Positions 23,725 to 35,329 of a DNA stretch of 64,000 nt are shown in pieces; position 1 is the stretch's first letter; each line of letters opens with the position of its first letter. This DNA is from Norana najaformis (lineage: Eukaryota; Annelida; Clitellata; Crassiclitellata; Hormogastridae), in assembly GCA_964023275.1 (NCBI GenBank), contig OZ029919.1, positions 8,699,202-8,763,201 on the forward strand, read 5' to 3'. The notes beneath the pieces are model-generated. The model saw nothing but the letters and a program-made list of their open reading frames with translations. It made no database searches and had not been told where the DNA came from. The translations under genes and the position numbers were made by a program.

Positions 23725-24190
23725 TTTGGAACAATGGATCTCTACTCGATCATCCTCTTACCTCACTCTTGCCCGTCCCTCTGTAACTACTCATCTTAAG
23801 TCCTCAAACCGATTCATTCACTACACTGCATCTCTACTCTGAAACGATCTCCCTCCTGAATTTCGCAAATTCTCTGCTCCTTTATCTCCTTCCGTCGTTC
23901 ACTCTGTCTATTACTCCTCAGGTATTTCATTCGAAACTGAAGTCTTACGTTTTCAAGAAATCCCACCCTGATCAGTCTTCCTATTTCTCTCAGCTTAAAC
24001 ACAGCCCATCCTAACTTCCTCTTCCCTCCTCTCTCTCTGGTCTCCTGGCAACCGGACTTGGTTCTTGACATGGCATCTTTGGACAACCACACGGACTTGA
24101 CGCAGCGCTCTTGAATAAGCTGGTGCCCTGTGCTTAGCATTTAAGTAGCGCTTTAGAAAATTCGAGTTTACGATTACGATTGCTATTACG
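23725..24190 (+). mobile_element. CR1/L2-like LINE, 3' end
   Basis: Pyrimidine-rich plus strand with decayed coding sequence, then CTCTCTGGTCTCCTGGCAAC, GACGCAGCGCTCTTGAATAA, CTGGTGCCCTGTGCTTAGC and the tail TAGCGCTTTAGAAAATTCGA with (TTACGA)n. It is the same family as 9235-9905 (minus), and related to 40490-40740 and 44935-45575. Confidence 0.65.
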
Positions 24191-25984
24191 AATACGGATA
24201 AGGAGATTGCCCAATGCGCAAGTCCTGGATCACAAGCAGCGGGAAAACCTATGCGTTATGGATCGACATCAAGTTGTGAACTGAACTATCGTTCAACCGG
24301 TTGCTGATGAAGACAAGACAAAAATCAGGTCGAAGAAGACAAGACAACAGACAAGACAAACCCCCAACACAAAAAGACAAGACTAGAGTAAGGTAAAAGA
24401 CAAGTCGGAACCTCCTAGGCGAGTCCATGGTAGCTAATTCATCTAGCCTACCATACCATCATCCATTGATGTCATTATGTATGCTTTTAACACTTATGCC
24501 TGTGAATGTAGGTAAAATTGTGTAGCACCTTCTGAATATCTCTAGAAAGTACTCCTCGCTATGCAACAGACAAGAAAGAAGACAAGATATTGATTAGTCA
24601 GATCGTTAACTGGCCCAGTGGCCACAAGAATTATGTCGGCTATCAAACCAAGTGAAGCATTCGCACAAACACCTGGCGATCTTGTTTATTCAACAGCAGC
24701 CTACGCCGTTAACAGTTGAAACACTTCATCTATGTTAACATGACCTCCGACCCTAGACGATAGGCCCAATTATCAAAACGTTCTGATTTTAGTCGTTATC
24801 TAAGATAAATCGAAAAGTTTATCATGAGATATGACGGTCACAATGGTCATCTGTTTATACGCAGCCGACGCCTTCTTTGCTGAATACCGGACGATGGGGG
24901 GGTCTCGATTCGTCCTGAAATAATCTGTAGATATCTGTGTCTCTCAGTTGACGAGATCTGATTAAATTCATATACACATCCGAAAATTTCCAAACAATTG
25001 CTCTGATTCAATTCGTCTCGTCTGGCTGTTTCGGCGATTCTGAGGCCCGGTTTATAGTCAGCCATATTCGGAATACCTTGCGTGTTTCTGATGATGCGAT
25101 TAGTCACGAGCAATAAATTTCTTGGTCTGTCTAACTTGTAGGCTGTTGACGCACAGGAAGGCGGTCTAGTAAAGGAGGTCAGATAACTTCGCAATGTCAC
25201 TGTCGTGTAAATGCAATGGGATTCTGTAGAATTACGTGGGGGGATCGGGAATTAGAAAGCTGGATATTACAAGCCATCGCTTGATCAGCAGGAATGCAGT
25301 GGCAAAGAGAAGTAGCCTAATAGCGCAATACAACATGCTGAGACACATATCAGATACACAATTCTCTGGCCACATCTTCTAGTAAGCTTCTAGGGCTGGT
25401 CAGTTTTTGAAGAATTTGAATTGCATATCTTCAGTATGACATTTACGAGGTCATTATGAAACATTTCTTTATCATTCATGCTAACAGAGTTACGGGCCAG
25501 GAGTTAGAAGACAACACAACAGGCCATCTCTTGGTTAGCAGAAATAGTCTGGCCCAAATAGATATTGAGTAAGAATCCTTATGGTAAAAAGGTTTTCCTA
25601 GCCTAATAAACCAAGAAAATAATCGCAGCTTGTACTGTTTGCGTAGCTTTTTTGTTTACCAAAGTGTGTACGAGACTGTGCAGTAAAGGATTGCGGCTAA
25701 CAGAGTCCGGCTGTGGCAGACCTGAAGTCAAGATATGGACGTGCGGTTGTTCGTAAGTGTAAATGTAAATGAACACAATATGGCAATGATTTTTGGCCCT
25801 CCAAGAGGCCAGAAGAGACTTTCGGACGCCCTCGCCATTTATGGACAAGAACAGTGGAAGCTGACCTGCACCCACTGAACTTCGGGTTACATACGGCCTG
25901 GAGACGAAAACAGAATAGACCGCTAGATACACGTTGTGGGAAAGGGAACGCTCTAGACATGAGCGCGCCACAGATGATTACAAT

Positions 25985-26105
25985 GAAGACAATATGGCCT
26001 CGACCATCATTTTTCAACGAATTTATCCGGTGAGATCCTTCACCACCGCTGCCTGTTTGGATGAGCGCCACGCCATTTTAGGTCCCCGTGCACGGACCGT
26101 GCTAT
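25985..26105. repeat. Dispersed repeat shared with 44670-44785
   Basis: Shares ATATGGCCTCGA, GAGCGCCACGCCATTTTAGG and TCCCCGTGCACGGACCGTGC blocks with 44670-44785. It is probably the 3' part of a minus-strand retroposon, since the other copy begins with a TATATAGC tail. Confidence 0.5.
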
Positions 26106-26769
26106 CCTGAGATTCAAATCACTGAAATAAGTCACGATCGAGCTGCGAACCGGCATCCTCACTCACAGAGGTACTTTGACTGATGTACGCTTTAATCAAT
26201 GTAGCTAACCAGGCCAGTACAGTCGAAGGAGGAATTTTACATAATTTATGAATGTATATTCCACAGAAATGTAATTAACCTCCGTCTACAGGCTCTGTGA
26301 ATTTAACGTGCTGTTGACAACAAGACCATTCCCAAAATTGTTAGCTAGGGCAGTGGGCTTTAAAAACAGCGCATCTGAATGATTTCGCAATTTAAATTAG
26401 ACCAATCACATCCTTCTAGCCACAAGGTTTCGGGTGGTTCGAACACCACTCCCACAAGGCCACGCTTTGATCATCACAATCAATCGAGCCTCTGTTAGGC
26501 TAGCTATAAAAGCATTCGAGAGGCGCTATAAAAATGTTCAAAATCATAGCTCTGATATTCTTGTTCCCACGAACAAGAGCCCCTCTTGCTTTATTCTTCA
26601 AATCCTCCCATTCGGAGCTATAGATACGACAGCGGCACAGTTTATTGCGCCTAGTATGAGGGTCAACTTTTAAACCGACACGCTGCTACGAATACCAGCA
26701 AGATAATTTCATCCATTCAACAAAAAGAGTCAGAGTCAATATTTTAGTTTATCAGATTTTGAAACTTAC

Positions 26770-26855
26770 TCGTTTGGTTAGCAAAGCAGAAGGCGATCAC
26801 AAATACCACAAGAAATCCGAGCGAGATAATGGCTGCCTTCATTTTGATCCACCTA
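26770..26855 (-). CDS. Gene 3, signal-peptide exon
   Basis: ATG at 26842-26840 starts 24 residues, MKAAIISLGFLVVFVIAFCF and ANQT, ending ACG A at a perfect GTAAGT donor in phase 1. The joint makes a Ser codon (A/GC) with the exon at 23330. The signal peptide is strong, with likely cleavage after CFA, leaving an N-terminal N-glycosylation site (NQT/NQTS). An acceptor (GAACTGTTTCAG) precedes the ATG by 13 nt, so the 5' UTR is split by an intron. Confidence 0.75.
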
Positions 26856-27086
26856 CTGAAACAGTTCAACAGAATTAAAATTAACACAGACCGAAGTTAA
26901 GAGTTACTATAGCTTTTTTAAAATATACGACAAAATAAGTTGAATCCTAATTTAGTCACAAATTATGGTGCTCCAAAGTTCCAACAGAATTTAACAACAC
27001 GGATAGAATGGGCAGCGATAGAATTTACCGATGACTTGTTAACCCAATTATCTTGTTACCCAAGTTCTGTCATATTAAATTTAAGA

Positions 27087-27345
27087 AACTTGTAAGTCTA
27101 TATGCCAGGTAGATTATAAACGTGTACATCTGTGAGCAAAATAAACCTTGTAAACCTAAATGCCAAATACAAATTTTGTAGATCTATACATGCAGTATAG
27201 AAGTTTGTAAATCCAAATAACAACTAAATGTTTGCATATCGATGTATGCCAATTAAAAGCTTGTAAACTGTAAGTCAAATAAAGCTCGTAAATTTATTCG
27301 CAAAATTAAAACGTGTAAATCTAGAAGCCAAATAAAAACTTGGGA
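27087..27345. repeat. Degenerate minisatellite, unit about 27-28 bp
   Basis: About nine diverged copies of a unit near CTTGTAAATCTATATGCCAA followed by ATAAA. It lies in the 5' UTR intron or upstream region of gene 3. The copies differ strongly, so the array is old. Confidence 0.7.
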
Positions 27346-28346
27346 GTATAATATTTTGTCATTTCAGACTACAGCAGTTTTACAGACTACAGTCGTTTTA
27401 ACTTCCGACGTATGAACTTCAGGCATGCAAAGAAGCTGCCAATTAATTAGTAGGCCATAATACTAATGAACAGAGTAGATGAGCGCTATGCCAAAACAAA
27501 TTATTGTAAGGATATTTAAACAGGAACTTTCTCATCGTGGTACGATTGAAAAGGCGGATATGTCGGCGACCGGAATCTCTTTGACGAGTTTAACGAAGAA
27601 ATCCTTTTATAACGGACAACAAGCCTTTACTTTTGATAAGGACACGCCTATTATACCACAAGTAGCCTTCTTCTGCCTTTTGCTAATGAGCCATATTATG
27701 TGGTCTACCATTAATCACTTGACAATTACACAGTTAATGGAATTGTTTACTTGATGACGCGCATTTGCTCCCACCTTTGCACTTAGGTCAGCTATGATTC
27801 CACAATTTGACATAAACTAAATTAATTAACGGATATTTTTAACAGATAGTCTGAGCAACTTTTCTCAACAAAAAAGAAAAATTTCAACATATTGTCTTCT
27901 GCAAGTTATGTACAAGAAAAAGAAAAATTCTTATAATAATACTTGGAGCATATCATGTAAAAGAAAAAAGAACTCGAGTCATGCGTTAGTCTATTTTGAT
28001 AGGTTCCAAAAGTTGCTAAAATAATGCTCAGACGCATACACATAGGCATACGCACACACTGTGTCCTCCTCGAACCCAGTATACTGGGAAATTCTCAATA
28101 ATAAACGTGAGAATGGTGTAAATCCGAATATTCATTTGAAACAGTGTACGAACCAGCGATATTCAATCCTAACACTGAGTTCTGTCTTTTCGAAAGCTGT
28201 ATTGTTGTTAACATTCGTTAATGTAATCGTAATGACAATTTACATGGTATCGTAGGTAGCGATCTTCTTCTTGGGTACTTTGCGGAAATGCTAAGTGTTA
28301 AATAACAAGTCTAATTTCAATTGTTTCTGAAAGCATGAACACTTAC
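27346..28346. other. Noncoding stretch upstream of gene 3
   Basis: No gene recognised. A 91-codon plus frame at 27479-27754 has no known motif and no splice context. Confidence 0.35.
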
Positions 28347-28435
28347 ACGCACCTGCTATGGAATGTTCGATCGAAAAATTGTGATTCCTCTCAGTCTTGT
28401 TGCCTGTCAGTTGAAGTTCACTGTTTCCGAGCAAT
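28347..28435 (-). promoter_or_regulatory. Candidate 5' UTR exon and promoter of gene 3
   Basis: On the minus strand a GTAAGT donor lies at 28346-28341. About 115 bp upstream is a TATA-like TTTAAAAAA (28469-28461), which would place a start site near 28435. Gene 3 has an acceptor just before its ATG, so an upstream noncoding exon is expected. A second candidate donor (AAAG/GTGAGT) lies near 28748. Purely inferred. Confidence 0.25.
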
Positions 28436-28848
28436 CTGAATCGCCCCGTACAACATGGCCTTTTTTAAACAGCCGAGATACGCTCGCGTGGACACAACGG
28501 GCGACATAACCTATAAATAGAACGTATTGTATTCTGAACGGGCAGGCTCATCTAGGCTAAAGATGGGGACGCTAATATATCGGTCAATTCATGCAGCATC
28601 CAATCCACTGTCTCCGCCCCCTCTGGGATGCGTCAGACTGTGAATCGTAGGCTGCAGTACACTTCACCCACTCCACTGAAGCGCGGTTTAGATTTGAATG
28701 GACAAAGATCATTAAAGAGACAGAGCGTAAAAGCCCGAAATCGACTCACCTTTACCTGCGCCTGCTGTGTAGGCGGGTACCTCAGAGAACCTCGGGCTTT
28801 ATTATGACGCATGCAGTCACGAATGCATTAGCTCACGAAGCATGTGAA
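28436..28848. other. GC-richer upstream segment
   Basis: On the plus strand a canonical TATA-like CTATAAATAG lies at about 28511-28520, but no plus-strand gene follows before the microsatellite. It may be fortuitous. Confidence 0.3.
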
Positions 28849-29335
28849 TGTGTGTATGCATGTGCGTGTACGTATGTATGTGTGTATGTATGTATGTCTG
28901 TCTGTATGTGTGTATGTATGTGTGTATGTATGTATGTATGTCTGTCTGTCTGTATGTATGTATGTATGTGTGTATGTATGTATGTATGTATATATGTATG
29001 TCTGTCTGTATGTATGTATGTATGTATATCTGTCTGTATGTATGTATGTATGCATGTATGCGTGAATGCATGTTTGTATGTATTTATAAGTGTATGTATG
29101 TATGTATGCGTGTATGTATGTTCTGTGTGCATAAGTATGTGTATACGCATATGTGTATATGTGTATGTATGTGTGTATGCATGCATGTATGTATGTCTGT
29201 ATATGTATGTGTGTATTGATGCATGCGTGTATGTATGCATGTATACGTGTAAGACGGTATGTATGTAATTTTATGTATGCATGCATGTATGCACAATGTT
29301 ATGTATGTATGTACATACATACATGTGTGTATTTA
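28849..29335 (+). repeat. (ATGT)n microsatellite, about 490 bp
   Basis: ATGT units with CTGT, GCAT and ATAT variants. All the Cys/Tyr/Val- and His/Thr/Tyr-rich open frames over it are shadows. Confidence 0.95.
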
Positions 29336-29504
29336 TGCAAACTTCTAAAATTGTCATTATAATTTCTAGGTGCAAAACCTAAAATTTATTTTAATAATAT
29401 TCTATCATAAATAGCCTATCTATGCTCAGTTGCACCATTACCCGAAAGTTAGGGTGTGAGACAGTGGCAATTGCAAACTTTAATTTTGAGTAGCGCTCTA
29501 ATCA

Positions 29505-29553
29505 TCATGATCATCACCACCAACACCACTATCACCACCATCATCATCACTAA

Positions 29554-29591
<38 letters not shown>

Positions 29592-29592
29592 G
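29505..29592 (+). repeat. (ATC)n microsatellite
   Basis: CAT/CAC trinucleotides ending in about twelve pure CAT units. Confidence 0.9.
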
Positions 29593-29864
29593 GCATCATT
29601 CCTTGGTGCTAGATGTTTGACGGCAATCGGTGCGAATAATTTATGTCCACTCTATTTCTGTCTGTCGTGAAGTCCTGTTTTTCCTCATATTTAATCCTAA
29701 TCCGAATCTTGTTAAGTCCTCATTTATATTCTTCATCCAGCGCAGTCTTGGTCTTCCTTTATTTCTACCTCATTCATAAATTGCATGCAGTACCTTCTCT
29801 GGGAACCGATTGTCAGGTAATGTTTGTTCGTGACTTTATCTGGCAGACAGCAGATACTGCATGT

Positions 29865-30232
29865 TTGTATGCATGTGTGTATGTATGTAAATTTTATATG
29901 TATGTATGAGTGTATATATGCCTGTCTGTATGTGTGTATGTATGTATGTGTGTATATATGAATGTATGTATGTATGTGTGTATGTATGTATGTGTTTATG
30001 TATAAATGCATGTATATAGGTGTTTATGTATGTATATGTGTATATATGCATGTGTGTGTATGTATGTATGTATGTATGTGTGTATGTATGTGTATATGTA
30101 TGTATGTGTGTATGTATAAATGCATGCATATAGGTGTGTATGTATGTAGGAGTGTAGGCATGTATGTACGTAAGCTTTGTACGTATGCATCTGTGTATGC
30201 ATGATTGTTTGTATATATGTATATGTGTGGTA
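29865..30232 (+). repeat. (ATGT)n microsatellite
   Basis: Imperfect ATGT/GTGT/ATAT repeat. The segment ATGTATAAATGCATG with ATATAGGTGT occurs twice (about 29998-30022 and 30112-30136), so part of the tract has a higher-order duplication. Confidence 0.92.
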
Positions 30233-30699
30233 ATATGCCAAATAATTGCCTGCACATTATGCCATATTATTATGCGGATGTAATGAGCGTAAAGTTAGAA
30301 CCGTAAACACCTTGTAACTAGACCTGTGCTCTACTTTAGGTAAACGGATGTAGTCATTTTGCAAAGACGTTCTTTTGGAAATTTTAACGATATTCTGACA
30401 AAATTGCGATGTTTCCTTTAACAACAGAATGAATAGATATTCGGGAGAATAAAGACTACATCGTGCAGTAGATAGGCCTATGGCTGAATCTACATTTTCT
30501 TTTAAATATTTAAACCTTCGGCCTCTACTCAGAAGTGTTGCTCAGCGTGAAAACCGCTGTGGCTAGAGCGCATTGCTTGTCTGGCATTTGAGACAGTATT
30601 GCCCAGGTTGGTAAGCAGAGAGAAGTAGGTCACCAGCAATAAAAGCATGTGTCATCTCGAAGTCACCGCATGTTGTATTGGCTCAATGTACTAAGCCCC

Positions 30700-31025
30700 A
30701 TTATGGCGAATTATAGTTGCTTACGGGTCCGACTTTTGCCACAGCCTTTGGGATTCAATTCCGATATAACATCTCCCACGGACGTTCCTCTTCCTCGACG
30801 CAGCGCAGACCAGGGACTCTGAACACGGGGTCAACTGCTAACTCTGGATAGGAATCAGTCGGTTAGGCTCTGCGTGTTTGCGGGAGCCAGCTAGTGGCTT
30901 CTTTTCTCTGTAGTTATCTAACACTGTATTCGTACCCATAAACTTTTTGTTTTTAATGACTTTAACTAGAGGCTTATCGAAAGCAGTGCTGTTGTGAGAT
31001 ACTTAAAAGGCGCTATATTACGTGT
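30700..31025 (+). mobile_element. tRNA-derived SINE, fullest copy
   Basis: A tRNA-like head (about 30703-30770) ends with a B-box-like GGGATTCAATTCC. The body has GACGCAGCGCAGACCAGG, CTCTGAACACGGGGTCAACT, GCGGGAGCCAGCTAGTGGCT and TAGTTATCTAACACTGT. The 3' end is AAAAGGCGCTATATTACG, a variant of the shared GCGCTATATAAAT tail. The copy includes head, body and tail. Confidence 0.75.
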
Positions 31026-32627
31026 TACATGACTGAGTAACTTATTACTAACGACTGGGAGAAACTGATAATACGTGACAGATCCATTAAAATCCAGTGG
31101 AAAATTAGTTGTTAGATTGATCTTGTGTTTGTTCGTAAGGCCCATGCATTTACAGCTATGGATGCAGAGCCACGAAAAGGAGATGACCGCTTTGGTTGCT
31201 TACAAGACAACAGCTTAATTTAAAATGCTATGATTCATCGCTAATGAATATTTATTCTACAGACGGGGTTTTTGAACGTGTTCAGTGGCGTGTGAAATGA
31301 TCTGCGTTCAAGCACAAAGGAAGCAAAGTCCAAGATGTGCGGTCAGGTACACGCAGTGTGTACAGCAGCCGCTCTCCGAAGAGACACCTTGCTGGCTTGG
31401 GGAAGGTGTGGGGCATCGGCTAGCTTGAATCGACCAAATTCCCCGCGTTCAGCAGCCGGGTGTCCCAACAGAACAAAGGAGGAGAACGGAGCAGGAAGTG
31501 GTGGGGCTCTACACCTGCACGACCTGCTTAGAGCCGTTCGATCGGTCGGTCAGTGGGTCAGTCGGTCGGTCGGTCGTCGGAAATTTGATGTGGTGTTTGT
31601 TGTGATGATTATCAGTCAACAGAAAACTGGTATGCACTCTGGAAAGTTACTACGGACCTCGGTTAACACATAACCTATTTTTCATCGGACGTCACGACTC
31701 ACCTACAAGCACAGATTCATGCGCACACATGCCCATCTACTGCCACCACACATCGCGGTCTACTGCAGTCAGCAAGCGCACTTTGCTAATAAGTAGGCCT
31801 ACACTTACACGATGTAGGTCTCTGTTCTGTAGATGGTACCGATAATGAGACCTATTATACCCAACCCATCTTTCCCAAAACCTATCAGTCTGAAGCGGCT
31901 ATATGCCCCCATGCATCCCCTATTTGCCTATTTGGTACACAGCAGATTCTACCCCGCAATACCTGGAAGCCATGTTGGGTAGAAATTCAAATGAATCGTA
32001 ATTGTTTGACCAGCATAATTACTGGCAATGTCTTGGAATGACGCTCGCACATGCAGCCAGTGTTCCCAAAGACTTGAACTGTTTACAGCTCAGCTAGCAA
32101 GCATGCATGAACACTAAACGGTCAGTATGGATGGATGGGTTGGTCTGCTGTAGGCCTAATGTCGATTCTGGTTGGCATTTACAGTCTGTGATGAAGTTTT
32201 TGGTGAAACAAGGAGAGAATATTTAAGCCAGCCACAGAACTGAATGACAGCAACAGAATTCGGACTTGGAATTGCAGTCCTTTTTCCGATCTGAAATCCA
32301 AATATCAGTTATAAAAACTAAATCGTAGTTTCACTGCATTTCCTAATCTCACTCTATAAGTTTATTAACCAGATTCATATTCTTATGTCGAGGTCATAAA
32401 TCCAAATCTAAATCCAGGTCGCTAAAGATCAACATCGGGAAGATGTAAAAGAGATATTTCCCCTTAGCTCCCCCAGAGGCAACCATGGGTATGAAATGTT
32501 AGCGACTTAGTGCTTTCTAATTCTGGGCATAAGAAAGTGGATGACCAGTCCTCTCCCTCACCACCTGATCTTCTCAGCGACAGTGTACGGTCAGTGTACT
32601 CATTCTGTAGTTGAGTTTGCTAAATTT
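31026..32627. other. Noncoding stretch
   Basis: A 112-codon plus frame at 31335-31673 covers a GC-rich patch with a (TCGG)n run at about 31541-31579. It has no family motif and I do not call it a gene. The rest is unassigned. Confidence 0.35.
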
Positions 32628-32716
32628 CTGGTGAAACAAGATGAACCCACTGTCGGGGTTCTGAACCCCCGGCCTCTGAGTTTACGTCCAGCACCGTAAC
32701 TAACGACTACCAGGCA
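32628..32716 (-). mobile_element. tRNA-like SINE head
   Basis: The minus strand reads GGTAGTCGTTAGTTACGG (A-box region) and then GGGGGTTCAGAACCCC (B-box region) within about 70 bp, like the head at 8955-9027. The body continues to lower coordinates without a clear end. Confidence 0.5.
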
Positions 32717-32799
32717 CCAGGATAGGAAAAATCCTCCTGAAAGCAGTTTACATTGAACAGAATCGATGCAATATACATGACTTTATCAATAACGAATAC

Positions 32800-33125
32800 A
32801 TAATACATCCCTCCTCGCAGCCTACGATCTTCAAGCACGGGTCTCTTGGCTGAGCCACGATGCAGAACTGTCCTGGGCTCTCGTGCATTCCACACCGCTG
32901 CCCCAAAGGAATGGAACCGTCTACCAATGTTTCTCCGAAGTTCGAACTCCTTTCCTTCCTTCAAGAAACGCCTGAAAACTCACTATTTCTCACTGGCTTT
33001 CAAACATCTGGATATCTAACTCTTTCCATCTGGCGGCTGACTATCCGCGCCTCAGATTCGCATTTCTGTGTGACTTTGCGCACGTTAAAAATTTTCGTAA
33101 TAATAATAATAATAATAATGAATTT
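32800..33125 (+). mobile_element. CR1/L2-like LINE, 3' end with (TAA)n
   Basis: The plus strand encodes SRAFHTAAPKEWNRLPMFLR and then FPSFKKRLKTHYF, the C-terminal block of CR1/L2 LINEs, ending in (TAA)n at 33098-33119. It is 5'-truncated. Confidence 0.8.
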
Positions 33126-33665
33126 ATGTATAGCCAGTTCAGCAGTGCAATCTTTGTAATAGTTCGTTAAGAATTACTGTAAGTCTATGCATTGCATACG
33201 CCAATACGACAGGACATATCCATAAACGTTGTTATTTAACGAAGGTACGATTGACTTATTAATGCTAGTAGCAGTTCTAACAACAATGTAAATAACCCAA
33301 TTGATGTGCTCTATGAATGCATTCCTGCAGGAATGAGTAGCCTCATTTCCTCCGTATAATTTATAACTTGTTTCTCACCATTTCTGCTTAAACCTTTGCT
33401 GTGATTTAAAGTGCAATTAGAGATTTATATAGCACCGCTTAAAGACAAACCTATCATATGACTTCTGTACGATCGCTTAAACTATGTCAAATGTAAAAAC
33501 TGTCGAAACCTTATCATGTGTGATTGCAATTCTGTTCAAGTTTCTTGATGTAAAGTAAATTCTTTCGTAAACACTAGAAAAAATTTATTTCCTATTTTCC
33601 TTCTGACAGACCCTTCAGTGGAAGAAATGAGCCCAAGTCCTGCACACGGACTGGACCAGCGTATA
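33126..33665. other. Noncoding stretch
   Basis: No gene recognised. TTTATATAGCACC near 33428 is a reversed retroposon tail. Confidence 0.35.
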
Positions 33666-34048
33666 TAGGGTAACACAGGGCATAAGGTCCATACGGGGCA
33701 TAAAGTTCACTCCCATAAATTCGTTAGAAATAGTTATAATTCGGCGCACACCTCTGCAGACCTAATTTACATATTCTAGGCAACGTTTTGGTTACAAAAG
33801 AGCTGTTCGAATATCGAATCGGTGTGCTTGAAGGAGAAAAAAGGTCTTTATACCTATTTTCGGTAATTTCTTACCATAAACAAGTTTTTATATCATTTAA
33901 TGTGAAAGTTTTATTGAAAAATGAAAACGTTGTTTGGAAGGAGTTGTGAAATTAGTTGAATTTTATAAACTATTAATGAACCAAAATTGAAAGATTTAGC
34001 AGTATCTCTGGTATCATGTATGTCACTGTTGTGGGGCAAATCCGACGG

Positions 34049-34081
34049 GGGGCAAAATGGTCGTGGTGGACGTTTTGCCCC
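34049..34081. promoter_or_regulatory. Perfect 9-bp inverted repeat upstream of transposase ORF
   Basis: GGGGCAAAA and TTTTGCCCC flank a 15-bp spacer about 110 bp before the ORF start. The GGGGCAAA word also occurs at 34033 and in both element ends, so it could be a transposase-binding site acting also as an operator. Confidence 0.4.
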
Positions 34082-34189
34082 GGTTATTTTTAAAATAATT
34101 AAATTTTGCTCGTAACACCGTTTGAGATATAGTGGGCCCGCAGATGCATGTTCGGCCATTCAGAAAGGAAAGGATTTTCTCTGTTCCAG

Positions 34190-35329
34190 ATGGTTCGAAC
34201 TTACAAGCGTAAATCACAACGTGGTATGTATGGTGATAGAGTTTTGTCCGATGCATTGCGTGCTGTTCAGCAAGGAATGAGCTTGAAAAAGGCTTCTGTC
34301 GAGTTTGGAGTTTCGCGCACAGTATTAAGAAGACATCGTGATGGAAAGGTGGAATTTGAAAGGGAACTCATTGCAAAAGTTCAAGCCATGGAAAATGCTC
34401 TGTTTGGATTGACACCTGTGGATATTCGGAGGCTGGTATTTGACCTTGCAGAGAGGCTAAATTTAGAGCACAATTTCTCAGTGGATTCCCGTATGGCAGG
34501 ATTGGATTGGTCTCACCGATTTATCAGTCGTAATCCTCAACTGTGCATCAGATCACCTCAACCAACAAGCTTATCTCGAGCTGTTGGCTTTAACAGAGCA
34601 AAAGTTTGTCAATTTTTCACAGTTTATAAGAGATTTCTAAATGGCAAAAGAAATTATTCAGCTAATAGTATACGGGATGTTGATGAATCGGGCATTTCTG
34701 ATGTCCACAAGCCATGTAAAATTCTGGCAACAAAAGGACAGAGGCAAGTAACAGCAGCAGTTCCGGTTGCAACCGTGAACGAGAGTATCCCTTCAAATGG
34801 TGTCCAGCGCACAGAATCTGGAAAACTGACAAGAAATGTTACCCCAAGCACTTCTCATCCAGGTCTTTCAGAAGCCATTGAACTCCTGAATGCCATGTCA
34901 CCACTGCCTAAGATAGCTACATCTAGATCAAGAATCCTCAATGCACAATCTGCTGAAAACATAACATCTGCACCATTCAAGCGACTTCTAGAATTAAAAG
35001 CAGCAGAATGTGTGCCATCGAAGAAAATGAAGAACATAGCAGCACCGAAGAAATCTAATTCTAACGTTTCTTTTATGCCAAGAAAGAAGTCAAAAACCCT
35101 TACGCATGGTCCACCAGCAAACACAAAGAAAGCAGCTGTTAAAAAGAAACTATTTCCAACTGATGTCCAGGGTTTACAAACAGAGTGTGATGAAACACCT
35201 TGCTGCATTTGCCAGAGGAGATACTGTGACCCGCCATTTGAAGATTGGCTGAAATGCAAGAAGTGCATGAAATGGTGTCACGAATCTTGTGGCCCGGATG
35301 ACATTAATGAGTGCTACAATTGCCTTTAG
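34190..35329 (+). CDS. Pogo-like transposase derivative: psq HTH plus PHD-like finger, DDE core missing
   Basis: 379 codons from the ATG of MVRTYKRKSQRG; an ATG 42 bp upstream is in frame but off the family pattern. Residues about 15-55 form a Pipsqueak-type helix-turn-helix (LRAVQQGMSLKKASVEFGVS then RTVLRRH). A CENP-B/Tc5-like region follows to about 145. DVDESGISDVHKP holds the first catalytic Asp, and ATKGQRQV follows as in pogo/Jerky transposases. The next roughly 150-200 residues expected to hold the rest of the DDE triad are absent, and the frame passes straight into the family's basic linker. The end is a Cys/His finger, CCICQRRYC and CKKCMKWCHESC, of PHD type. It cannot catalyse transposition but may still bind DNA. 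It could also be a domesticated gene; the flanking TIRs argue for a transposon relic. Confidence 0.75.
   Translation: MVRTYKRKSQRGMYGDRVLSDALRAVQQGMSLKKASVEFGVSRTVLRRHRDGKVEFERELIAKVQAMENALFGLTPVDIRRLVFDLAERLNLEHNFSVDSRMAGLDWSHRFISRNPQLCIRSPQPTSLSRAVGFNRAKVCQFFTVYKRFLNGKRNYSANSIRDVDESGISDVHKPCKILATKGQRQVTAAVPVATVNESIPSNGVQRTESGKLTRNVTPSTSHPGLSEAIELLNAMSPLPKIATSRSRILNAQSAENITSAPFKRLLELKAAECVPSKKMKNIAAPKKSNSNVSFMPRKKSKTLTHGPPANTKKAAVKKKLFPTDVQGLQTECDETPCCICQRRYCDPPFEDWLKCKKCMKWCHESCGPDDINECYNCL

Larger units (their letters stand above)
23331..26769 (-). other. Gene 3 intron
   Basis: 3.4-kb intron holding a plus-strand LINE stub, retroposon-like repeats near 25985-26105 and unassigned DNA. A 117-codon minus frame at 24847-25200 has no recognised motif. 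The donor is GTAAGT and the acceptor TTTCAG. Confidence 0.55.

Noticed and set aside
28828-29320. Several Cys/Tyr/Val-rich and His/Thr/Tyr-rich open frames of 70-154 codons on both strands
   Set aside because: They are translations of the (ATGT)n microsatellite in all frames; no codon bias or splice context.
31335-31673. 112-codon plus frame over a GC-rich (TCGG)n patch
   Set aside because: Composition explains the openness; no domain or conserved pattern.
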